Shown: piece after piece, positions 5,008 to 10,496 of the stretch
Layout of the letters: every line of letters begins with the position of its first letter
Position numbering within the stretch: the first letter of the stretch is position 1
Source: an uncultured Chloroflexota bacterium
GTDB taxonomy: Bacteria > Chloroflexota > Anaerolineae > Aggregatilineales > Phototrophicaceae
Length of the DNA stretch: 10,496 nucleotides
Reading direction: 5' to 3'
Assembly (NCBI GenBank): GCA_937870805.1
Contig: CALMZT010000056.1
Location: 1 to 10,496, forward strand
Position numbers and translations under genes: made by a program
Notes under the pieces: model-generated
What the model was told of the DNA's origin: nothing
The model's input: the letters and a program-made list of their open reading frames with translations, nothing else
The model's database searches: none

Positions 5008-8000
5008 TTTATCTCCGCAGCCTGTGGGATCATGACTGTGAAAGTTGTCCCCACACCACTTTCGCTAACGAATGTCATGGAGCCGTGATGCAGATCGACG
5101 GCTTGTTTTGCAATCACTAAACCAAGTCCTGAACCTGAAGTCGTGCCGACGTTGGTGGCGCGGTAGAATGGCTCAAAGAGGTGCTCTTGATCTTTTTCCG
5201 GGATGCCAATCCCATAATCACGGATGGTCAGCACCGCGTTTTTTCCCTCGATATGTAAGCCTAACTCGACAGGCTGCTCTGGGGGGGAATATTTCAGCGC
5301 GTTCGTGAGAATGTTGACCAGCACCTGCCGTATCAGTTTCTCATCAGCAAAGAGAGACAGCCTGTCCAGCGCAGTGTCGAAGACAACGCGATGCTGGCGA
5401 TCACTTTGCAGTTCGTCGATGGTTTCACGGCAGAAAGCAATCAGATCAAAATCGACAGGCTGATACTGGAGCTTGCCTAACTGGATTTGTTCCAGTGTCA
5501 GTACATCAGTGAGAAGCTGCGTCATATGCTTGATCTGGTTCTGAATTTTGTTGAGGCGGTGTTCAACCTGTTCGGGCGTCATCTTATGCAGATAAGCCTT
5601 AAGCGCATCGCTCGCAGCCTGCATGGTCGCTAGCGGCGTGCGGAACTCGTGTGACGCCATCGACACAAAGCGCGACTTCAGTTCGCTCAATTCTTTCTGC
5701 CGTTCCAGCGCCTCCCGCAGCCTGATTTCCGAGCGTTTGCGTTCGGTGATATCTTCACTGGTGACACAGATGCCGATCACGGTGCCATCGCCTGTCGTGA
5801 CCGGGTTGTAGGTCATGTGAAAAAAGTAGGAGCCATGAGCTTCCTCATAAGAAATCTCCAGGTTTTGCATTTCACCCGCTAAAGACCGTTCGAGGATGGC
5901 TCTGTAACCCTGTTCGCTGCCGGGAGGTACATAGTGCAGGACGGATTCGCCAATCATCATATCTTCGTTGGTGACTTCGCGCGTCATACGCTGCGCAACG
6001 GTATTGGCAGCGCGCACGTTGAGATCCGTATCCAACAAGATCAGCGCTAAAGGTGTGCTGTCGAACACAGAGCGTAAATCCGCTTCTGAGCGCTTGATGG
6101 CTTCTTCTGCCCGTTTGCGTTCGCTAATGTCTTCGCCAGTGACACAGATACCAATAATTTCGCCATCCCCGGTGATGACGGGGTTATAGGTATTGTGAAA
6201 ATAGTGGTAGTCCTGTCCCACGACATAGGCTGTCTCGGCGGCTTTTGCTTCACCGGCTAATGCCTCCTGCATAACCTGTAGGTTTGCATCCAAAACCTCA
6301 GGCAGGATATATCGAGCAGCCTTCTCGCCAACGACCATTTCTTCTCTGCCAATAGACTGTCTCATGCGTTGAGTAACGCTATTGACGGCGCGGATTTTTA
6401 AATCTCTATCCAGTAGGACGAGTCCTAACGGCGCACTCTCGAATACCGAGCGCAAATCCGCTTCCGAGCGTTTGATGGCTTCTTCTACCTGTTTGCGTTC
6501 GGTGATGTCTTCGCCCGTCATACAGATGCCGATGACCTCGCCGTCGGCAGTGATAACCGGGTTAAAGATGTTGTGAAAGTAATAGTGGGTTTGTCCTACA
6601 ACAAAAGAGATTTCAATGTCCTGGGTTTTACCAGCCAGCGCTTGCTGCAACATTTGCAGGTTACTATCCATGCCTTGAGCACTAAAATATGCTGGAGCAT
6701 CCTTGCCAATGACAAGTTTATCACCAGCAATAGATTTCCTCATACGCTGCGCAACAGTATTGACGGCGCGAATTTTTAAGTCTCTATCCAGCAGGACGAG
6801 TCCTAATGGCGCACTCTCGAATACCGAGCGCAAATCCGCTTCCGAGCGTTTGATGGCTTCTTCCGCCTGCTTGCGTTCGGTAATGTCGTGGTTCACGCCG
6901 ACGTTGCCCAGCGGAACGCCATTTTCGTCTTTAAGCAGGGCAACCGACGAGAGGATATGAACCCGTGTGCCATCTTTGCGCAGTTGCGTCACTTCCCCTG
7001 ACCAATAACCTTCCTCCAGGAACTTGCTCTTTACATTTTCAGTCGTTTGACTCTCCAGTACGTATTGTGTATCGAGCAAGTCGTTAAGTCGCCTGCCAAT
7101 TGCCTCTTCCGCACTCCAGCCATAGATTACTTCAGCAGCCCGGTTCCACGAGCGAACGATGAACCTCGAATCAGTCGAAATGACGGCATCAGACACTTTA
7201 TCGAGCAGTTCGGCGTGATAGCGCAGTTGTTCTTCGGTTTTCTTGCGCTCGGTGATGTCTGTCGAAATGCCGCAGATGGCATAGACGTTACCGTGCTCAT
7301 CGAACAAGGGAGATTTGATCGAGAGATAGGTGTGCAGCCCATCGGCGTGCGGCGTCACTTCCTCGAATTCCATTGTGGTGCGGCTTTCGACCACCTGACG
7401 GTTATTGGCAAAAAGCTGCGCTAAGGTTTCTTCAGGGAGCATGCCCGTCATGCGTCTGCCAACAACCTCTTCAGGTGTCAGGTTAAAGACCATTCGGCTT
7501 TGGCGGTTCATCATCATCGAGCGCTCTTGCAGGTCGGTGATGTAGATCATCGCTGTTGAGTTATCAAGGATTGACTGCAATTGGTCCGTCGTTCTGCGCA
7601 GCGTATCTTCAGCGCGTTTCTTCTCGCTGATGTCACGTCCTTCTGGCACCAGCAGAATCACCTGCCCCTTCTCGTCTTTGATGGGACTGATTGAGAAGTC
7701 CATTGTGACAACGCCATTGACCGTTACGATCTCGGTTTCGTAGCGCATGAATTCACCCTGTCCCGCGCGCCGGATGCTGTCGATTAACTGTTGGCGTCCA
7801 GCTTCATCATTCCAGACAGAAAGCTCCCAGAAAGGCATTCCGATAATCTGTTCCGCATCGTTGATACCGATAGCTTCTAACGCTGCTTTGTTGCCAAGGA
7901 TCACTGTCCCATCAGGTTTCAGCAAACCAATGTAGGTAAATGTCCCGTTGAGGATGGCGCGCATCTGCGCTTCCGAACTGCGCAGCGCCGCTTCAAACTG

Positions 8001-9959
8001 TTTGCGCAGCGAAATATCACGCAGGCTGCACACGACCCCTTCTTCGACGTTCGACCATTTCATGTAGGCGATGCCGACCTCGCCGTCGAACGTCGTGCCG
8101 TCTTTGCGCACCATGACGATTTCCAGACGCCGTGTTACGCCGTCTTCCAGCACCGCTTCCAGCAACGCCGCCAGCAGCAGCCGATCTTCGGGGCGTACCA
8201 GCGCGGTCATCGGCTGATCGAAATAGTCATCGTCCTGACAGTTAAACAGGGTATTGAAAGCGCGGTTCGTCTGCTGGATACCTGTATCGGGGTAAGCAAA
8301 CAAAATGCCGTCGCTGCTGCTGTCCAGAATGGTTTCCATGCGCTGTTTGGAATGCAGATATTCCTGCGTTCGCAGCCGCACGCGCTGTTCCAGTTCATAG
8401 TTCAGCTTTTGCAGCGAATCCTGTACCTCTCTGCGCGCGGCGATTTCCTGCTGTGCCTGTTCGTACAGGTTGGCGTTTTCCAGCGCAATTCCCGCTGCGC
8501 TCACCAGCGGACTCAGGCGTTCAATATCCTGTTCGCTGAACTGACCCACGACATCACTGTCGAGACGCACCATCCCCAGTACGTTACCTTGCACGACAAT
8601 AGGCACACCGATATACGAACGAATCCATTCCAGCCCCGGCATTATCCGCCAGCGGGGTTCCCTGTGTGTATCGCTCAGAACCATGGGCTTCCGCGTAGAA
8701 ACCACCTCTTGGTTCAATGGCAGCATACTCAACGTTTGTCGCAGCGACCTGATGAGTTCATCGTCAGGGTAGCCGCGCCAGTGTTTAATCCATAAATTAT
8801 CGCCGTCAATCAACGAAATATTGCCAGACTTGTAGGGCACGAGATGCTGCGCTTGTTCAAGGATTTCGTCCAGGAGTTCGTCAAGACTGATGTGCGACGC
8901 CAAAGCCAGCGTAATATTCGTGAAGGCTTCGGCACGCCGACGCAGTTCGCGTTCGCCCTGTTCAGCGCGTTCACGGTCAGCGCGTGTGTGCAGCGCCGTG
9001 ATCGCGTAATTCAGGTTGTTCGCCACTTCGACCAGCGTGTCAATTTCCTCTTGTGTGAAGCCCTGCTCATCGCCCGTGCAAACTTGCAGCACCGCGAACA
9101 CCTTGCCAGCGACCACCAGCGGCAGCGCGATCAGCGTCGTGCATCCCTGCTTAATGGCGCGTTGATCCCAATCGCGGCTGGTGTCCTGGCGTAGATCGCG
9201 CACGAGGTAAGGCGAAACGGGCGTACCCTGCGGCGGAATGTCGTCCCAAATCACGGGCGCGCCCTCCATTTTGTCTGCCTTGTTCCCGGCAGCGGCAATC
9301 GGGCGCAGCGTTCGTTCCGACGTATTTTCACGAACGGCAATACAGGCGACGCGATACTGTCCATAATCAACGATGACGTGGCACGCCGTTTCCAGTAGAG
9401 TTTGTTCGTTTTCTGCCCAGATAATCGCCTGATTGCAGTAGCTCAACATGCGATAAGCGCGGTTGAGCCGGTATAAGTTTTCTTCGCTTCGCTTGCGTTC
9501 GGTAATGTCAAGGATGATACCAATGGCGCGCTGTGGGTTGCCCTTGTCGTCATACTCTATCTGACCAATGTCTTGCAGCCAGCGGATACTGCCATCGGGG
9601 CGAATGATCCGTAGTTCTACATCGAAGCCGCGATTTTCATTGAGCAGTTCATAGACTTCAGGCAGGACAAGGTTCCGATTATCGGGATGCAGCAGGCTCG
9701 CCCATAACTCCTGCGTCGCCGGGTGTCGCGCGGGATCAAGCCCTACGAGGCGATAGAATTCATCTGACCAATAGGTATAGTTTGTTCTAAGGTCAACACT
9801 CCACGTCGCCGCGTTTGCCGCGTGTAAAGCCATTTGCAACCGCTGTTCATTATCGCGCAGCGCCTGAACATCTGCCGCGCGTGACGCCAAGAGTTGATGG
9901 CGTAAAGCAGCAATTTCCATCAAGAGTTCTGACTTAGTTTTATCGTGATCCGTTCTCAT
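5004..9959 (-). CDS. Giant soluble multi-PAS/GAF sensor histidine kinase, operon gene 1
   Basis: About 1651 residues, no membrane segments or signal peptide, so a cytoplasmic sensor. After a short coiled N-terminus come PAS1 (about 40-155, ending DITERKR at 151), GAF1 (about 163-322), GAF2 (about 342-490), a coiled coil (about 495-535), then seven further PAS domains ending near residues 652, 780, 905, 1029, 1155, 1281 and 1407, each closed by a DI(T/S)ERK-like PAC motif. HisKA follows with His1437 in SMASHEFRTPL, then HATPase_c with N-box NILTNALKYS (Asn1553), G1 box DYGIGIPE (from 1581) and G2 box GSGLGLVIAKQ. There is no receiver domain. PAS and GAF domains bind small ligands, haem, flavins or nucleotides; no diagnostic LOV cysteine motif is seen, so ligands are unknown. 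PAS6-8 are tandem copies of exactly 126 residues. The frame is open back to a TTG at 9992, but the ATG at 9959 with AAGAGG at 9963-9968 is preferred. Its stop overlaps the next start (ATGA), so it heads the kinase operon. Confidence 0.93.
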   Translation of the reverse strand: MRTDHDKTKSELLMEIAALRHQLLASRAADVQALRDNEQRLQMALHAANAATWSVDLRTNYTYWSDEFYRLVGLDPARHPATQELWASLLHPDNRNLVLPEVYELLNENRGFDVELRIIRPDGSIRWLQDIGQIEYDDKGNPQRAIGIILDITERKRSEENLYRLNRAYRMLSYCNQAIIWAENEQTLLETACHVIVDYGQYRVACIAVRENTSERTLRPIAAAGNKADKMEGAPVIWDDIPPQGTPVSPYLVRDLRQDTSRDWDQRAIKQGCTTLIALPLVVAGKVFAVLQVCTGDEQGFTQEEIDTLVEVANNLNYAITALHTRADRERAEQGERELRRRAEAFTNITLALASHISLDELLDEILEQAQHLVPYKSGNISLIDGDNLWIKHWRGYPDDELIRSLRQTLSMLPLNQEVVSTRKPMVLSDTHREPRWRIMPGLEWIRSYIGVPIVVQGNVLGMVRLDSDVVGQFSEQDIERLSPLVSAAGIALENANLYEQAQQEIAARREVQDSLQKLNYELEQRVRLRTQEYLHSKQRMETILDSSSDGILFAYPDTGIQQTNRAFNTLFNCQDDDYFDQPMTALVRPEDRLLLAALLEAVLEDGVTRRLEIVMVRKDGTTFDGEVGIAYMKWSNVEEGVVCSLRDISLRKQFEAALRSSEAQMRAILNGTFTYIGLLKPDGTVILGNKAALEAIGINDAEQIIGMPFWELSVWNDEAGRQQLIDSIRRAGQGEFMRYETEIVTVNGVVTMDFSISPIKDEKGQVILLVPEGRDISEKKRAEDTLRRTTDQLQSILDNSTAMIYITDLQERSMMMNRQSRMVFNLTPEEVVGRRMTGMLPEETLAQLFANNRQVVESRTTMEFEEVTPHADGLHTYLSIKSPLFDEHGNVYAICGISTDITERKKTEEQLRYHAELLDKVSDAVISTDSRFIVRSWNRAAEVIYGWSAEEAIGRRLNDLLDTQYVLESQTTENVKSKFLEEGYWSGEVTQLRKDGTRVHILSSVALLKDENGVPLGNVGVNHDITERKQAEEAIKRSEADLRSVFESAPLGLVLLDRDLKIRAVNTVAQRMRKSIAGDKLVIGKDAPAYFSAQGMDSNLQMLQQALAGKTQDIEISFVVGQTHYYFHNIFNPVITADGEVIGICMTGEDITERKQVEEAIKRSEADLRSVFESAPLGLVLLDRDLKIRAVNSVTQRMRQSIGREEMVVGEKAARYILPEVLDANLQVMQEALAGEAKAAETAYVVGQDYHYFHNTYNPVITGDGEIIGICVTGEDISERKRAEEAIKRSEADLRSVFDSTPLALILLDTDLNVRAANTVAQRMTREVTNEDMMIGESVLHYVPPGSEQGYRAILERSLAGEMQNLEISYEEAHGSYFFHMTYNPVTTGDGTVIGICVTSEDITERKRSEIRLREALERQKELSELKSRFVSMASHEFRTPLATMQAASDALKAYLHKMTPEQVEHRLNKIQNQIKHMTQLLTDVLTLEQIQLGKLQYQPVDFDLIAFCRETIDELQSDRQHRVVFDTALDRLSLFADEKLIRQVLVNILTNALKYSPPEQPVELGLHIEGKNAVLTIRDYGIGIPEKDQEHLFEPFYRATNVGTTSGSGLGLVIAKQAVDLHHGSMTFVSESGVGTTFTVMIPQAAEIK
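5754..6887 (-). repeat. Three tandem 378-bp PAS-encoding units
   Basis: Units at 6510-6887, 6132-6509 and 5754-6131 each encode 126 residues starting at a DI(T/S)ERK motif and carrying EEAIKRSEADLRSVF. Units 1 and 2 agree at about 86 of 126 residues by hand count; the first 43 residues differ at only one position. At the DNA level, 6780-6887 and 6402-6509, which straddle the unit boundaries and include this region, differ at only about six bases, while the rest of the units has diverged. Unit 3 is more distant but has the same length without a gap. Confidence 0.85.
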
Positions 9960-9962
9960 GAG

Positions 9963-9968
9963 CCTCTT
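9963..9968 (-). promoter_or_regulatory. Ribosome binding site deciding the start of the large kinase
   Basis: On the minus strand AAGAGG (with GAGAAG just upstream) precedes the ATG at 9959 by only 3 bases, or 6 for GAGAAG. The alternative TTG at 9992 has only a weak GAAG nearby and adds 11 basic residues, so the ATG is chosen. Confidence 0.5.
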
Positions 9969-10023
9969 CTCGCGGCGCCTGCTGTACTGCAATTTGCTTC
10001 ACAGACTTTTCTCTTAAAGGTGT

Positions 10024-10029
10024 AGTATA
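10024..10029 (-). promoter_or_regulatory. Candidate -10 box of the kinase operon
   Basis: The minus strand reads TATACT here, 5 of 6 to TATAAT, giving a leader of roughly 55-60 bases before the ATG at 9959. The -35 position at 17-base spacing (10047-10052) reads CGGCGC, which is not a match and coincides with the outer stem arm of the insertion sequence hairpin. The promoter is therefore weak, altered by the insertion, or dependent on an activator. Confidence 0.3.
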
Positions 10030-10046
10030 GTAGACATTATCGAAAA

Positions 10047-10088
10047 GCGCCGTAAAACCCCGCCCTTTAGGGCTGAGATATAAGGCGC
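10047..10088. repeat. Left-end hairpin of the insertion sequence
   Basis: An inner stem GCCCT/AGGGC (10062-10073, 2-base loop) sits inside an outer pair GCGCC (10047-10051) and GGCGC (10084-10088). Subterminal hairpins of this kind are bound by TnpA in IS200/IS605 elements. Its place just upstream of tnpA and next to the kinase operon promoter supports that role. Confidence 0.65.
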
Positions 10089-10113
10089 ACTTATATTAGA
10101 TACGGTGTTCGTG

Positions 10114-10119
10114 TATAAT
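10114..10119 (+). promoter_or_regulatory. -10 box of tnpA, suggesting a leaderless transcript
   Basis: A perfect TATAAT ends six bases before the tnpA ATG at 10126, and no Shine-Dalgarno sequence is present between them. Transcription from this box would begin at or next to the start codon, giving a leaderless or nearly leaderless mRNA. The -35 region (TTATAT at 10091-10096) is a poor match. Confidence 0.45.
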
Positions 10120-10125
10120 ACTTGA

Positions 10126-10496
10126 ATGACAAATATACGCGACACGAAATCAAGTAAGCATCTGGTGTATTCCTGCAAGTACCACGTGGTGTGGTGTACA
10201 AAATATCGCCGCAAGGTACTCAGTGAGCCTGTTGAGGTTCGATTGAAAGAAATCTTGCAGCAAGTTTGCCAGGAACACGACGCTGAGATCATCGGACTTG
10301 AAACGATGTCCGACCATGTGCATGTTCTGGTATTGTGTGATCCCACTTTTGGTATCAAGCGATTGGTGGGATTGATGAAGGGGCGTAGCTCTCGGATGCT
10401 CAGGCAAGAGTTTCCTTTCCTGAAAAGTAGACTGCCTTCCCTTTGGACGCACTCGTGTTTCATTGCCACTGTCGGCGGTGCGCCTTTGGCAAGCAT
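10126..10496 (+). CDS. tnpA: IS200/IS605-family transposase TnpA (partial, 3' end beyond window)
   Basis: The first 123 residues of a Y1 (HUH) single-strand transposase, which cuts and joins IS ends as single-stranded DNA via a tyrosine-DNA link. Family hallmarks are the early segment YSCKYHVVWCTKYRRKVL (15-32), the metal-binding HUH motif His64-Val65-His66 in DHVHVLV, the KGRSSRML helix (85-92), and LWTHSCFIATVGGAPL (106-121). Full-length members have about 130-150 residues, and the catalytic tyrosine is expected a few residues past the window edge, so activity cannot be judged. The reading frame is intact throughout. The gene is transcribed divergently from the kinase operon and appears to have its own -10 box. 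The start is the ATG that gives the usual short N-terminus; it lacks a ribosome binding site. Confidence 0.93.
   Translation, partial: MTNIRDTKSSKHLVYSCKYHVVWCTKYRRKVLSEPVEVRLKEILQQVCQEHDAEIIGLETMSDHVHVLVLCDPTFGIKRLVGLMKGRSSRMLRQEFPFLKSRLPSLWTHSCFIATVGGAPLAS

Larger units (their letters stand above)
10041..10496 (+). mobile_element. IS200/IS605-family insertion sequence, left part
   Basis: The tnpA transposase gene at 10126 and the subterminal hairpin at 10047-10088 mark the left end of an IS200/IS605-type element that runs out of the window. These elements move as single strands, recognise hairpins rather than inverted termini, and make no target duplication. The exact left boundary is not certain: TTAT at 10037-10040 would suit a tetranucleotide target immediately left of the element, but this is a guess. 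Whether a tnpB follows cannot be seen. Confidence 0.7.

Noticed and set aside
5754..6887. Possible assembly artefact or CRISPR-like array because of regular 378-bp repetition.
   Set aside because: The units stay in frame, diverge over most of their length and encode PAS domains; they are not short repeats with unique spacers.
8352..9194. Long plus-strand open frames opposite the GAF-coding part of the large kinase.
   Set aside because: They are antisense shadows of a strongly supported coding region, with low-complexity His/Arg/Gln-rich composition and no domain.
9960..9992. TTG start giving 11 more residues on the large kinase.
   Set aside because: Weak ribosome binding site and a basic non-conserved tail; the ATG at 9959 has a better upstream sequence, though spacing is short.
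10047..10088. Idea that the hairpin and following G-run on the minus strand are the 3' end of a TnpB guide RNA.
   Set aside because: No tnpB is encoded on that side; the sequence sits upstream of tnpA where a left-end hairpin is expected.

Overview
The window looks like a chromosomal segment of an environmental bacterium, most plausibly a member of the Chloroflexota (Anaerolineae-like). This rests on four things: very large soluble multi-PAS/GAF histidine kinases, moderate GC content, IS200/IS605-type insertions, and intergenic repeat motifs (CCTTTGCG runs, GTAGGGGCA hairpins, ACTGATAACTG repeats) that I associate with Chloroflexota and Cyanobacteria. No marker gene fixes the taxonomy, so this is an inference.

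Layout: 1-358 is a repeat-bearing intergenic region with the probable promoter and ribosome binding site of the first gene. 359-1219 (+) encodes a fumarylacetoacetate hydrolase (FAH) family enzyme standing alone. 1220-1608 lies between convergent genes and contains a 222-bp element bounded by imperfect inverted repeats, with further hairpins nested inside it. 1609-9959 (-) is a compact four-gene operon whose order of transcription is right to left. It starts with a 1651-residue cytoplasmic sensor kinase (8 PAS and 2 GAF domains, then HisKA and HATPase), followed by three proteins of 372-384 residues that each have a receiver domain in front of a histidine kinase core. The genes overlap by 4, 8 and 4 bp, so they are very probably co-transcribed and translationally coupled. 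9960-10125 is the divergent intergenic region, and 10126 to the window end is the 5' part of an IS200/IS605 tnpA with its left-end hairpin.

How the genes could work together: the large kinase can integrate several ligand or redox inputs through PAS and GAF domains and autophosphorylate on His1437. The three downstream proteins each carry an acceptor Asp52 and their own phosphorylatable His, so they could take phosphate from the large kinase and pass or gate signals among themselves. No DNA-binding, GGDEF, EAL, HD-GYP or Hpt domain is encoded in the operon, and both flanks are occupied by unrelated sequence (FAH gene; insertion sequence). The output must therefore be elsewhere, or the receivers act by controlling their attached kinases.

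Most notable points: the effector-less run of receiver-kinases; a triplicated PAS module of exactly 126 residues inside the large kinase, with a near-identical stretch suggesting recent duplication or gene conversion; the apparent mosaic origin of the first receiver-kinase; the nested inverted-repeat element; and the insertion sequence end abutting the kinase operon promoter.
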